Below, one piece after another: positions 9,842 to 20,302 of a stretch of 64,000 bases of DNA. Where the stretch lies: assembly GCF_014200675.1 (NCBI RefSeq), contig NZ_JACHCI010000016.1, forward strand, positions 95,950 through 159,949, written 5' to 3'. Under the pieces are notes generated by a model. The model did not search any database, had not been told where the DNA came from, and saw only the letters and a list, made by a program, of their open reading frames with translations. Position 1 is the first letter of the stretch; each line of letters starts with the position of its first letter. This DNA is from Janthinobacterium saanense. GTDB lineage: Bacteria > Pseudomonadota > Gammaproteobacteria > Burkholderiales > Burkholderiaceae_D. The position numbers and the translations under genes were made by a program.

Positions 9842-11725
9842 CTACAGCTGCCATAACAGTAGTGGCAGCAGTCCCCACCAAGCCAGCACCAGCAGCCATT
9901 GCAGCGCCGCCAGCAAGGCGATCCAGTCAAACTTTTCTACCCCATGCGCCTGCTGGCGGCCACGCCAGCAACGGGCCAGGCCGAAGGCCATGGCCAGCGG
10001 CAGCGCACCCGTGACGATCGCCAGCAGCACGCTGGCCATCGTCACGTCACCCAGGCGTAAAAAGGACTGGAACACGAAGAACGGCACTGGCAGCAGCAGC
10101 GCCAGCACGGACAGCAGCGGCGCAAACAGCTGGTCGCTGCGTTTGAGCTTGCGCCGCACGGCGCGCCACAGGCCCATCAGCAGCAAGTACAGCAAGCCGG
10201 CCACGCCCAGCGCCGCACTGCCCCACAAGACCAGCATGCGCAGCATCGACGCCCGTTCATACGTATGCAAGCCATCGCTGAACATATAGCGGCCATCGGC
10301 CTGCATCAGCACATGCGATGGCGCGCTGCGGTCGCTGGCGCGGAACAGCAGGCCGCCCAGCGGTTCCAATTCCTTCGGCTGGCCCTGGAAGGGAATCAGG
10401 TAGAGATCATCGCCATCCCATTTCAGGCGCACGAAACCGAAGACCGTATCGACCCAGGCCATGCTGCTCATGGCGCCTGGCGATGGCAGGTACACGCCCT
10501 CCCAGTTTTCCACCGTGGGGGCCGGCTTGCCCGATGGCGCCGGTCCGCGCAGCGGCAGTTCCAGGTCGCGCATCAGGAGTCGGTTGAAGCGTTCATAATC
10601 GGCTATTTCGCTATCGGTATTGAAGGCCACGAAGAAGGCGCTTTTCTGTTCGGGATACACGCACAGCATGGCGCGGAAACCCACCGTCGTGCCGGGGTGG
10701 CAAGCGCCCAGTACATTGTGGCGATCGCGCGTGGCCAGCGCCAGGCCATGGCCCGCTTCCAGCCCTGCCAGCGCCGCCTGTGTTCCCACAGGATTGGATA
10801 ACGCCGCCATCAGCGGCGCGGCGATGAAAGGGCTACCGTGCAGCTGTCCGTCGCCCATCAGGAATTGCGCCAGCTTGCCCATGTCGCCCGCCGTGGTGGT
10901 GAACTGGCCAGCCGGCCGCAGATACATGGGCACGGCCGTTTGCGTGATGCCACGCTCAAAGTGGCCCATGGCCAGGCGCGGATCGGCCTGCGGACCCGCT
11001 TGCGTGACAAAGGCAAAAGTACTGTCAGCCATGCCCAGCGGCTGCAGCACTTGGGTATCCAGGTAGCGCTCATAGGGCTGGCCGGTGATTTTTTCGATCA
11101 CCATGCCCAGCAAACCATAGCCCATGTTCGAATAGGCATAGCGGCTGCCCGGGCGCGCATGCACGCGCAGCAGGTTGCTGCCATGGGCAAAGGCCTCGGC
11201 CAGCGGGGTATCAGGCAAGGGCTGGCTACTGAACGCTTGCCAGAAGCGCAGGTCATCGAGGCCCGCCGTATGCGCCAGCAAATGGCGCATGCGCACCGGA
11301 TCGCTGGCTTGCCAGGGATTTTTCAGCGCCAGCTGGGGCAGTATCTGGTCCAGGGGAGTATCGAGCGTGAGCTTGCCCTCGCTGACCAGGTGCAGCACGC
11401 CCAGCGCCAGCACCACCTTGGCGACCGAACCTACCTGGACACGCGTATCGGCCTGCATGGGCAAGCCGCTGGCGGCATTTTTCAGGCCGGCGGCGCCCGT
11501 GACGATGTTGCCATCGGGCTGCAGCTCGGTCCAGACGGCGCCCGTCAAGCCCTCTTCCTTCAGCCCTGCCGTGATATCGCCGGCCAGGCTGGACTTCGCT
11601 TGCTGGGCATATGCTGCGGGCACAGCCAATGCGCATAGCAGGCTTGCGGCCTGCAATACGCGGCGAAAGCGCCCTTGCAGCGGGCTTGCATCTTGTTCGG
11701 TTTTCAGCACTGCCACCTCTTTCAT
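9842..11725 (-). CDS. beta-lactamase-family serine hydrolase with C-terminal membrane domain
   Basis: Predicted exported serine hydrolase of the beta-lactamase / penicillin-binding class C fold. A signal-like hydrophobic segment (LLCALAVPAAYA) is followed by the SxxK motif in VQVGSVAKV and a YxN motif in RYAYSNMGYG. The C-terminal third has about four hydrophobic segments (for example LVLWGSAALGVAGLLYLLL), so the catalytic part is probably periplasmic and anchored in the inner membrane. The frame extends to a TTG at 11782, inside the leader of the divergent gene; ATG 11725 or GTG 11710 (behind GAGG) is more likely. Substrate unknown; peptidase or esterase activity are both possible. Confidence 0.82.
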   Translation of the reverse strand: MKEVAVLKTEQDASPLQGRFRRVLQAASLLCALAVPAAYAQQAKSSLAGDITAGLKEEGLTGAVWTELQPDGNIVTGAAGLKNAASGLPMQADTRVQVGSVAKVVLALGVLHLVSEGKLTLDTPLDQILPQLALKNPWQASDPVRMRHLLAHTAGLDDLRFWQAFSSQPLPDTPLAEAFAHGSNLLRVHARPGSRYAYSNMGYGLLGMVIEKITGQPYERYLDTQVLQPLGMADSTFAFVTQAGPQADPRLAMGHFERGITQTAVPMYLRPAGQFTTTAGDMGKLAQFLMGDGQLHGSPFIAAPLMAALSNPVGTQAALAGLEAGHGLALATRDRHNVLGACHPGTTVGFRAMLCVYPEQKSAFFVAFNTDSEIADYERFNRLLMRDLELPLRGPAPSGKPAPTVENWEGVYLPSPGAMSSMAWVDTVFGFVRLKWDGDDLYLIPFQGQPKELEPLGGLLFRASDRSAPSHVLMQADGRYMFSDGLHTYERASMLRMLVLWGSAALGVAGLLYLLLMGLWRAVRRKLKRSDQLFAPLLSVLALLLPVPFFVFQSFLRLGDVTMASVLLAIVTGALPLAMAFGLARCWRGRQQAHGVEKFDWIALLAALQWLLVLAWWGLLPLLLWQL

Positions 11726-11791
11726 CCGTGACTGGCTACGCAAGCTTGCATGGCTTGCTACAATTAAAACTCCAGCAAGCAAGGAGCGACC

Positions 11792-12154
11792 ATGTCACAA
11801 CAGATTATTTTGGAAAACAACGTCAACCAGGCCAAGACCCTGGCCTGGTGCTTATACCTGATCCATGGCGCCAGCTTCCTGTTCTCGCTGGGCGCCTTTT
11901 CCTTCATCCCGCTGATCATCAATTATGTGAAACGGGGCGAGACGGCTGGCACTTTTGTGTACAGCCATCACAGCTGGCAAATCCGGTCCTTCTGGTGGTA
12001 CGTCGCCTGGGTCGTGGTGGGCGCCATCCTGTGGGTGACCTTGATCGGCATCCCGGCCGCCATCGTCGTCTGGGGTATCGCCTGGTTGTGGAAAGCCTAC
12101 CGGCTGCTACGCGGCTTCATCGACTTGAACAGCAATACCGCCATGCCGCAGTAA
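11792..12154 (+). CDS. DUF4870-like small membrane protein
   Basis: A 120-residue inner-membrane protein with about three hydrophobic segments (LAWCLYLIHGASFLF, FWWYVAWVVVGAILW, IGIPAAIVVWGIAWLW), as in the DUF4870 family. No catalytic motifs. The start is secure: AAGGAG sits six to seven bases before the ATG. Divergent from the serine hydrolase and tail to tail with metC. Function unknown. Confidence 0.8.
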   Translation: MSQQIILENNVNQAKTLAWCLYLIHGASFLFSLGAFSFIPLIINYVKRGETAGTFVYSHHSWQIRSFWWYVAWVVVGAILWVTLIGIPAAIVVWGIAWLWKAYRLLRGFIDLNSNTAMPQ

Positions 12155-12158
12155 GCCA

Positions 12159-13328
12159 TCATGCCAGTGCGGCGAACGCCTGTTGTATATCCGCGATCAG
12201 GTCTTGCGGGTCTTCCAGGCCCACGTTCAGCCGCACCAGCTGCCCGGCTTGCCGCCAGCCCTTGCGCATGACGGCGACCGGATATGGCATCACCAGACTG
12301 TTGGCGCCGCCCCAGCTATAACCGATCTTGAACAGTTTCAAGGCGTCGACAAATCGGTCGGTCTGCTGCTCCGTATAGCGCGCATCGAACAGCACCGAAA
12401 ACAGGCCGCCCGCGCCCGTGAAATCGCGCTGCCAGAGGGCGTGGCCAGGGCAGTCTTCGAACGCCGGATGCAGCACCGTGGCGATTTCTGGGCGGCCCTT
12501 CAGCCATGACGCCACCGCGCGCGCACCCGCATCGTGGGCGTCGAAGCGCAGCTTCATGGTGGGCAAGCCACGCAGCACCAGGTAGGCGTCGTCCGCCCCC
12601 ACGCCCATGCCCAGACGCATGTGCGCCAGCGCCAGGCGCTCGTGCAGCGCCCGCTCGCGCGTAATGAGCGCGCCCATCAGCACGTCCGAGCCGCCCGACT
12701 GGTATTTCGTCAGCGCCTGCATGATGATATCCACACCCAGGTCAAAGCCGCGCAGGGCCAGGCCTGCCGACCAGGTATTGTCCAGCGCCACCAGCACGCC
12801 GCGACCATGGGCGGCGGCGCAAATGGCGGGCAAGTCCGGCACTTCCATCGTCACGGAACCCGGCGCTTCGGTCCAGATCAGTTTTGTATTCGGCTGTATC
12901 AGGGCGGCGATGCCGGCGCCGATCAGCGGATCGTAATAGCGGGCCGTGATGCCAAAATCGTGCGCCAGCCAGCGCCCCAGTTCGCGGTTCGGGTTGTAGA
13001 CGTTTTCCGGTAACAGAACGTCATCACCGCTTTTCAAGAGGGCGAAATCGGCCATGGCGATGGCCGCCAGGCCCGATGGCGCCAGCAGGCAGTGATTGCC
13101 CCCTTCGATCGCCGCCAGCCGCGCCTCCAAAGTAAAAGTGGTGGGCGTGCCATGCAAGCCATAGGTGTAGGCGTTTTTATCTTTCCACTCGCCCGAGCGC
13201 ATCGCCGCCACGTTCTTGAACAGCACGGTCGATGCGTGGTGTATCGCGTTGGGAAAGGCGGCAAAGCCTGGCGGCGCCTGGTAATCGCTGTGGATCAGCG
13301 CCGTCTGCGGAGATTTTTTCTGGGTCAT
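12159..13328 (-). CDS. metC: cystathionine beta-lyase MetC
   Basis: PLP enzyme of the Cys/Met metabolism family; splits cystathionine to homocysteine, pyruvate and ammonia. The 389-residue protein shows the family signatures: AYTYGLHGTPTTFTLEARLA (substrate/PLP region), LLAPSGLAAIAM, DNTWSAGLALRGFDLGVDI and the Schiff-base lysine in ALTKYQSGGSDVLMG. MetC is preferred over MetB or MegL by overall resemblance; paralogue-level specificity cannot be proved here. The rimO terminator lies directly upstream, so metC is probably transcribed on its own. Confidence 0.88.
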   Translation of the reverse strand: MTQKKSPQTALIHSDYQAPPGFAAFPNAIHHASTVLFKNVAAMRSGEWKDKNAYTYGLHGTPTTFTLEARLAAIEGGNHCLLAPSGLAAIAMADFALLKSGDDVLLPENVYNPNRELGRWLAHDFGITARYYDPLIGAGIAALIQPNTKLIWTEAPGSVTMEVPDLPAICAAAHGRGVLVALDNTWSAGLALRGFDLGVDIIMQALTKYQSGGSDVLMGALITRERALHERLALAHMRLGMGVGADDAYLVLRGLPTMKLRFDAHDAGARAVASWLKGRPEIATVLHPAFEDCPGHALWQRDFTGAGGLFSVLFDARYTEQQTDRFVDALKLFKIGYSWGGANSLVMPYPVAVMRKGWRQAGQLVRLNVGLEDPQDLIADIQQAFAALA

Positions 13329-13344
13329 GGCGTCGTCGCAAAAT

Positions 13345-13378
13345 AAAAAAGGCGGACCGCATAGTGCTGGTCCGCCTT
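13345..13378 (-). terminator. rho-independent terminator after rimO
   Basis: Perfect 10-bp stem AAGGCGGACC (13349-13358) / GGTCCGCCTT (13369-13378) with a 10-base loop, followed on the minus strand by TTTTTTATTTT. It lies between the rimO stop and the metC start and should end the rimO transcript. Confidence 0.88.
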
Positions 13379-13436
13379 GATTGTAAGGGCTTTGGCCCTT
13401 TGATGCCGTACGACTGTTACACGCCCTTACATACCT

Positions 13437-14843
13437 TTACTCGGCGGCGCCCCACAGGTCATGCGCGTCGGACGAGGTAATCTTGACATCGACGAATTCG
13501 CCCACGACCAGCTTGCGGTGCGGCTCGTATGGCGGCTTGACGTAGACAACGCCATCGATTTCCGGCGCGTCGGCGGCCGAGCGGCCCACGCCGCCGGTGC
13601 GGGTGATTTCATCGATCAGCACGCGCACGGTCTTGCCGACCTTGGCTTGCAAACGTTTTTTCGAGATTTCTTCCTGCAGCAGCATCACGCGGCCACGGCG
13701 CTCTTCGCGCAGCTCTTCCGGCACCGGATTGGCGATCTCGTTGGCGGTCGCGCCTTCGACTGGCGAATAGGCGAAGCAGCCCAGGCGGTCGATCTGCGCT
13801 TCCTTGAGGAAGTCCAGCAGGTATTCGAATTCCGCTTCCGTCTCGCCCGGGAAACCGGCGATGAAGGTGGACCGGATGGTCAGGTCCGGGTTAATCGCGC
13901 GCCAGGCCTGGATGCGGTCCAGGTTTTTCTCGCCGCTGGCCGGGCGCTTCATGCGCTTCAGCACATCGGGGTGGGCGTGCTGCATCGGGATGTCGAGGTA
14001 AGGCAGGATATGGCCGCCGCTCATCATCGGGATGATCTGGTCCACGTGCGGGTAAGGATAAACGTAATGCAGACGCACCCAGGCGCCGTAGGACTTGGCC
14101 AGCTCGCCCAGCGCTTCGGTCAGCTGCGTCATATGGGTTTTCACAGGACGGCCATTCCAGAAGCCGGAACGGAATTTCACGTCCACGCCATAGGCCGAGG
14201 TGTCTTGCGAAATCACCAGCAATTCCTTGACGCCCGACTTGAACAGATTTTCCGCTTCCATCATCAATTCGGCGATAGGACGCGACACCAGGTCGCCACG
14301 CATCGACGGGATGATGCAGAAACTGCAGCGGTGGTTGCAGCCTTCCGAGATTTTCAGGTAGGCGTAGTGTTTCGGCGTCAGCTTGATGCCTTGCGGCGGC
14401 AGCAGGTCAAGGAAAGGCGCATGCGGCTTCGGCAGGTATTTATGCACCGAATCCATCACTTCGCCCAGCGCATGCGGGCCGGTCACGGCCAGCACTTTCG
14501 GGTGCACCTTCATGATGATGTCGTCGCCAGCCGCATCTTTCTTGGCGCCCAGGCAGCCGGTCACGATGACCTTGCCGTTTTCGGCCAGCGCTTCGCCGAT
14601 GGCGTCCAGCGACTCTTGCACGGCGGCGTCGATGAAGCCGCAGGTATTGACGATGACCAGGTCGGCGCCATCATACGATTTCGCCGTTTCATAGCCTTCG
14701 GCGCGCAGTTGCGTGAGGATTTGTTCGGAATCGACCAGCGCTTTCGGGCAGCCGAGGGAGACAAAGCCTACTTTTGGTGCAGCGCCGGGAATGGCGGCGA
14801 CAGGCTCGGATTTGACGACAGGAATACGGGAGATCGAATGCAT
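13437..14843 (-). CDS. rimO: ribosomal protein S12 methylthiotransferase RimO
   Basis: Radical-SAM enzyme that adds a methylthio group to the conserved aspartate of ribosomal protein S12. Seen: N-terminal UPF0004 domain with [17 protein letters not shown] and [10 protein letters not shown] cluster cysteines, the radical-SAM cluster CNHRCSFC, and the C-terminal TRAM domain ([18 protein letters not shown]). The [13 protein letters not shown] and [17 protein letters not shown] stretches favour RimO over MiaB. ATG 14843 gives 468 residues; an ATG at 14879 would add 12. Neither has a strong ribosome binding site. Confidence 0.95.
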   Translation of the reverse strand: MHSISRIPVVKSEPVAAIPGAAPKVGFVSLGCPKALVDSEQILTQLRAEGYETAKSYDGADLVIVNTCGFIDAAVQESLDAIGEALAENGKVIVTGCLGAKKDAAGDDIIMKVHPKVLAVTGPHALGEVMDSVHKYLPKPHAPFLDLLPPQGIKLTPKHYAYLKISEGCNHRCSFCIIPSMRGDLVSRPIAELMMEAENLFKSGVKELLVISQDTSAYGVDVKFRSGFWNGRPVKTHMTQLTEALGELAKSYGAWVRLHYVYPYPHVDQIIPMMSGGHILPYLDIPMQHAHPDVLKRMKRPASGEKNLDRIQAWRAINPDLTIRSTFIAGFPGETEAEFEYLLDFLKEAQIDRLGCFAYSPVEGATANEIANPVPEELREERRGRVMLLQEEISKKRLQAKVGKTVRVLIDEITRTGGVGRSAADAPEIDGVVYVKPPYEPHRKLVVGEFVDVKITSSDAHDLWGAAE

Positions 14844-15008
14844 GATAGGTTGCCAGGAAAATTTTGACCAATCGAACATTGTACATTATTCTGCGCGCAT
14901 GATCCGTGCTACGATCCGGATAAGTAAGCCCAAGGCCTGGTCTGTCGCATTCCAAGCCGATTTGACCGCAAAAATGATAGCAATAACCACCACAGGAGAA
15001 CCGACTAC

Positions 15009-16022
15009 GTGGCAACACTGAAAGACGTCGCAGTGCTCGCCGGCGTAGGCATGTCGACCGCCTCGCGCGCCATTTCCGGCGCCGGCCCCGTATCGGCCGA
15101 TGCCCTGGCGCGCGTGCAGGCGGCCATCAAGCAACTCAATTTCCGCCCCTCGTCGATCGGCCGTTCGCTGTCGGCCAAGTCGCTGGGCATGATAGGCATC
15201 TTCGCGCCCTCCTTCTTTGGCGCTTATTACGGCACCATCCTGAAGCAGACCGACATTGAACTGCGCGCGCTGCGCCGCCATGTGGTGGTGGCCACCGGCT
15301 GCGGCGACGGCACGCCGCGCGATGAAGCCATCGAGGCAGTCAAGTTTTTGATCGGGCGCGATTGCGACGGCATCGTCGTGCTGGGCCACGACCTGCACGA
15401 TGACGACCTGGTGCAGCTGCACCGCATGCATCCGAAGATGGCCTTCCTGAACCGGCGCCATGCAGAACTGGCGCAGGCGTCGTTCTGCCCCGACCATTAC
15501 CAGGGCGGCGCGCTGGCCGCGCGCACCCTGCTCGAAGCGGATCACCGCCAGCTGGCCGTGGTCTCGGGGCCGCCCGAAACGTCAGACAACCAAAGCCGCA
15601 TGCAGGGATTTTTTGATGAACTGGCGCGCCATGGCGTCGCCAGGCCAGATGTGCCGCTGATCAGCTCGGACTTTTCGCGCGAAGGCGGCTACGCTTCCAC
15701 CCAGGCGCTGCTCGACGACGGCAAACCGTTCACGGGGCTGTTCTGCGCCAACGACGAAATGGCCGTCGGCGCCATGTCATGCCTGCACCGCGCCGGCATC
15801 CGCGTGCCCGATGATGTATCGGTGGTCGGCTACGACGATGACTATTCGGCCGCCTTCACGGCGCCTGGCCTGACCTCCGTCCACATTCCCATCCAGGAAC
15901 TGACGCAGAACGCCGTGCGCTGGCTGCTGAACCAGTGCTACGGCACCAGCTACACCATCGAACGCGACTTCCCTGTGACGATTACCCTGCGCGCCTCGGT
16001 AGCGAAGCGGCAAGGAATCTAG
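15009..16022 (+). CDS. LacI-family transcriptional regulator, likely beta-glucoside repressor
   Basis: DNA-binding repressor of sugar catabolic genes. N-terminal LacI helix-turn-helix and hinge (MATLKDVAVLAGVGMSTASR, residues 1-20, hinge to about 58), then a periplasmic-binding-protein-like effector domain with FCANDEMAVGAM and VSVVGYDDDYSA. GTG start at 15009 with AGGAG ten bases upstream. The gene is convergent with the sugar ABC operon (gap of 12 bases). The identical palindromes at 5176 and 21730 are its probable operators; no copy is obvious in front of its own gene. Effector sugar unknown; a short beta-glucoside is inferred from neighbours. Confidence 0.9.
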   Translation: MATLKDVAVLAGVGMSTASRAISGAGPVSADALARVQAAIKQLNFRPSSIGRSLSAKSLGMIGIFAPSFFGAYYGTILKQTDIELRALRRHVVVATGCGDGTPRDEAIEAVKFLIGRDCDGIVVLGHDLHDDDLVQLHRMHPKMAFLNRRHAELAQASFCPDHYQGGALAARTLLEADHRQLAVVSGPPETSDNQSRMQGFFDELARHGVARPDVPLISSDFSREGGYASTQALLDDGKPFTGLFCANDEMAVGAMSCLHRAGIRVPDDVSVVGYDDDYSAAFTAPGLTSVHIPIQELTQNAVRWLLNQCYGTSYTIERDFPVTITLRASVAKRQGI

Positions 16023-16034
16023 ACTACAAGCGAA

Positions 16035-17105
<1,071 letters not shown>

Positions 17106-17116
17106 AATTACCCTTG

Positions 17117-18007
17117 TTAGCCCTTGACCGCGCCGGAGGCGATACCGCGCACGAACCAGCGGCCGGAAATGAAATACAGACCCAGCGGCACCATCGAGGT
17201 CAGAATGGTGGCCGCCATGTTCACGTTGTACAGGCGTTCGCCCGTGGTCGTGTTGATGATGTTATTGAGCTGCACCGTCATCGGCAAATGTTCGGAGCCG
17301 GCAAACACCAGGCCGAACAGGAAGTCATTCCAGATCCCCGTGACCTGCATGATGGCCGCCACCACGATGATGGGGGTGGACATGGGCAGCATCAATTGCA
17401 GGAAAATGCGCCAGAAACCGCCGCCATCGATGCGCGCCGCCTTGAACAGTTCCTGCGGCAGCGCCGCGTAGTAATTGCGGAACAGCAGGGTCATCACGGG
17501 CATGCCGAAGATCGTGTGGATCAGGATAATGCCCGGCAAGGAGCTGAACAGATTGGCCATTGCCAGCAGCCGCACCAGCGGATACACCATCACCTGTACC
17601 GGCACGAAGGCGCCCATCATCAGCACGGCGAACAGCAGGTTGGCGCCGCGCGGCCGCCAGAACGACAGCGCATAGCCATTCACGGCGCCCACCGCGATCG
17701 ACAAGATGGTGCTGGGCACCACGATGTAGACCGAATTCCAGAAGCCGCCACGGATACCGTTGCATTCGAGCCCCGTGCAGGCGGACTGCCAGGCCATGCT
17801 CCATGGCTCCAGCGTGGCGTGCACGGGCAGCGCGAACAAGGTGCCCAGGCGGATTTCTTCCATCGGCTTGACGGAGGTGATCAGCATCACATACAGCGGC
17901 AGCAGGAAGAACAGCGCTGCGCACAGCAAAAAGGCATATATGCCCAGCCGGGCCGGCGTCAGACGCGAGCGGCGGCGGACCGCCGGATTGATTACAGCGG
18001 CAGTCAT
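17117..18007 (-). CDS. sugar ABC transporter permease (MalG type)
   Basis: Inner-membrane subunit of the carbohydrate importer, 296 residues with about six hydrophobic helices (first: ARLGIYAFLLCAALFFLLPLY). The EAA loop that docks on the ATPase is seen as ALPQELFKAARIDGGGFWRI. Start overlaps the stop of the preceding permease by four bases (ATGA), so the two are translationally coupled. CUT1 family; substrate not readable from sequence. Confidence 0.93.
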   Translation of the reverse strand: MTAAVINPAVRRRSRLTPARLGIYAFLLCAALFFLLPLYVMLITSVKPMEEIRLGTLFALPVHATLEPWSMAWQSACTGLECNGIRGGFWNSVYIVVPSTILSIAVGAVNGYALSFWRPRGANLLFAVLMMGAFVPVQVMVYPLVRLLAMANLFSSLPGIILIHTIFGMPVMTLLFRNYYAALPQELFKAARIDGGGFWRIFLQLMLPMSTPIIVVAAIMQVTGIWNDFLFGLVFAGSEHLPMTVQLNNIINTTTGERLYNVNMAATILTSMVPLGLYFISGRWFVRGIASGAVKG

Positions 18008-18909
18008 CGCGCCACCTTGCCCTTGCTGGCGCGGTTGCGCACAAAATAGATGGGAACGACGATGGCCAGCACCGTGGTCAGCAAGACCACCGAAGCGGCC
18101 GAGGCCAGGCCGATATTGGCCCGTCCGAACAGATAATCCATGATGAACTTGGCCGGTACTTCACTGGCCGTACCCGGACCACCCTGCGTCATGGCGACCA
18201 CCGCGTCATACACCTTGACGACCATCACGAACAGCAGCACGAAGGCGGTCGAAATCGACGGCCCCAGCATCGGCAGTACGATGCTGACGTACACGCGCCA
18301 GCGCGGGATGCCGTCGATGCGGGCAGCTTTCCACATTTCTTCGTCGATGCCGCGCAGGCCGGACAGCATCAGCGCCATCACCAGGCCGGAAGCCTGCCAC
18401 ACGGTGGCGATCACCACCGTGTAGATGGCCATGTCCTGGTCGATGATCCAGTCGAAGCGCGCATGCTCGAAACCGAGCTTGTGCAGCACCTCCTGGATGC
18501 CCAGCTCAGGATTGAGCATCCATTGCCAGACCAGGCCAGTGGCCACGAAGGACATCGCATACGGATACAGGAAGACGGTACGCAGCACGCCTTCGGCGGC
18601 CACCTTCTGGTCGATGAAGACGGCCAGCAGGAAACCGAGCACCAGGCAGGCGGCGATGAACAGCACGCCGTAGATCAGCAGATTATGCAGCGACAGCAGC
18701 CAGCGCTCGTTATTAAAGAGGCGGACATACTGCGCGGCGCCGACAAAATCGTCGGCCGGAAAAGTGCGCGAACTGCTGACCGACACGCGCAGGGTCCACA
18801 GCATCGTTCCCAGATAGGCGAACAATACCGTGAGCGCCATCGGCAGCAGCGCGATATTGGCGGCCAGCGAAAAGCGTCGCCGCTTCGCCGGCTTGTTGAC
18901 ATGACTCAT
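18004..18909 (-). CDS. sugar ABC transporter permease (MalF type)
   Basis: Partner inner-membrane subunit, 301 residues, about six helices (first: NIALLPMALTVLFAYLGTML). EAA loop: DEEMWKAARIDGIPRWRVY. Lies between the binding protein and the second permease, the normal order of this importer type. Substrate inferred from the glucosidase upstream. Confidence 0.93.
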   Translation of the reverse strand: MSHVNKPAKRRRFSLAANIALLPMALTVLFAYLGTMLWTLRVSVSSSRTFPADDFVGAAQYVRLFNNERWLLSLHNLLIYGVLFIAACLVLGFLLAVFIDQKVAAEGVLRTVFLYPYAMSFVATGLVWQWMLNPELGIQEVLHKLGFEHARFDWIIDQDMAIYTVVIATVWQASGLVMALMLSGLRGIDEEMWKAARIDGIPRWRVYVSIVLPMLGPSISTAFVLLFVMVVKVYDAVVAMTQGGPGTASEVPAKFIMDYLFGRANIGLASAASVVLLTTVLAIVVPIYFVRNRASKGKVAR

Positions 18910-18933
18910 ACCGTCTCCCGTGAATTGCGGCGC

Positions 18934-20190
18934 TTACTCTTTCAAGGCGCTGGCAAACGCCTTTTGCGCATCTTCGGCGGACTGGTTCTTGTTCCAGTAA
19001 TTGGTCAGCACGTCCTGCAGGGCACCGTTGGTGTCGGGCGAGGTCAGCATCTCGGAGTTCGCCAACTGGCGCGACTTGTCCTTCATGATGGCGATACCCT
19101 GCTTGGCGCAGATGTCGAGCGAGCTGTCATCGACGTCGCCACGGATAGGGATAGACCCCTTGCGTTCACTGAAGGCCACTTGCGCCGCTGGCGACGTCAT
19201 GGTGGTGGCCAGCAGTTTCTGCGCCTTGATCACGTCGGCATTCGTCGATTTCGGGAACACGAAAGCGTCACCGGCGACGATGTACGGCGACTTCGGACCG
19301 AAGCCCGGGAAGCAGCCGAACTCCTTGCCAGCCGTCTGCTTCGCGGCCGAGAATTCACCCTTGGCCCAGTCGCCCATGATTTGCACGCCAGCCTTGCCGG
19401 TGATGACCATGGCGGTGGCGTCATTCCAGTTGCGGCCAGGCGCGCCCGGATCGATGAAGCCGCGCAGTTTCTTGAAGGCGACCAGCACCTGCTTGAAGGC
19501 GTCGGACTTGACGGCTGCCTGGTCGCGGTCGCGGTAGACTTTCAGGTACAGCTCGGAGCCGCCCACCATCGCGAAGATGGCGTCGAAGGTGATTTTTTCC
19601 TGCCATACCTGGCCGCCGAAGGCCAGCGGCACCACGCCGGCCGCTTTCAGCTTGGCCAGGTCGGCCAGGAATTCATCCCAGGTCTTCGGTTCGTCGGCGA
19701 TGCCGGCTTTCTTGAAGGCGGCCTTGGAATAGAAGAACCAGGCCGGCATGTGGATGCTGACGGGCGCCGCATAAAAATGGCCCTTGACCTTGATGGCGTT
19801 GATGATGGATGGCGGCATGATCTGTTCCCAGTTGCCCTTGATCGCCACGTCATCGATATTATTGAGCAAACCCTGGTCGACGATGTCGCGGAACTGCTGC
19901 GAGGTATTGAACTGCGCCGCCACGGGCGCGTTGCCGCCCACGATGCGGTTGATGGTGGTGGCGCGCGACTGGTCGGCGCCGGCGATGGCCTGGTCGATCC
20001 ACTGGCCACCGGCCTTGTTATAGGCATCGGCAAACTGGCGGATGGCCGCCGATTCACCGCCCGAGGTCCACCAGTGGATCACGGTGGCTTTCAGGGGCGC
20101 GGGATTTTGCGCCAGTGCCGGCGCCATGAGAGCAGCCTGGGCTGCCAGGGCCAGCGCGATTGCGCCGGCAGTTTTATTGGTTTTATTCAT
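18934..20190 (-). CDS. periplasmic sugar-binding protein of ABC importer
   Basis: Captures the transported sugar in the periplasm. The 418-residue protein has a classic Sec signal ending ALMAPALAQ; no lipobox, so it should be soluble. The mature start ATVIHWWTSGGESAAIRQFADAY resembles glucose/oligosaccharide-binding proteins of the GtsA/extracellular family 1 type. AGGAG lies before the ATG. A small hairpin GAGCG-N5-CGCTC (20203-20217) sits in the 112-base gap after the glucosidase gene; it may stabilise the message, or its AGCGCT core may be a weak operator. Confidence 0.92.
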   Translation of the reverse strand: MNKTNKTAGAIALALAAQAALMAPALAQNPAPLKATVIHWWTSGGESAAIRQFADAYNKAGGQWIDQAIAGADQSRATTINRIVGGNAPVAAQFNTSQQFRDIVDQGLLNNIDDVAIKGNWEQIMPPSIINAIKVKGHFYAAPVSIHMPAWFFYSKAAFKKAGIADEPKTWDEFLADLAKLKAAGVVPLAFGGQVWQEKITFDAIFAMVGGSELYLKVYRDRDQAAVKSDAFKQVLVAFKKLRGFIDPGAPGRNWNDATAMVITGKAGVQIMGDWAKGEFSAAKQTAGKEFGCFPGFGPKSPYIVAGDAFVFPKSTNADVIKAQKLLATTMTSPAAQVAFSERKGSIPIRGDVDDSSLDICAKQGIAIMKDKSRQLANSEMLTSPDTNGALQDVLTNYWNKNQSAEDAQKAFASALKE

Positions 20191-20302
20191 GTTGTCTCCT
20201 GTGAGCGTCCAGCGCTCTTTTTATGGGAATGAATCGGCTATGCCTATACCTAAAACTTTACCAGATGAAACGTCCTTCAAACATCAACGATACTCACACT
20301 CT

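Noticed and set aside
18463..20232. 589-codon plus-strand open frame opposite the sugar ABC genes
   Set aside because: Antisense shadow; the binding protein and permease are clear on the minus strand.
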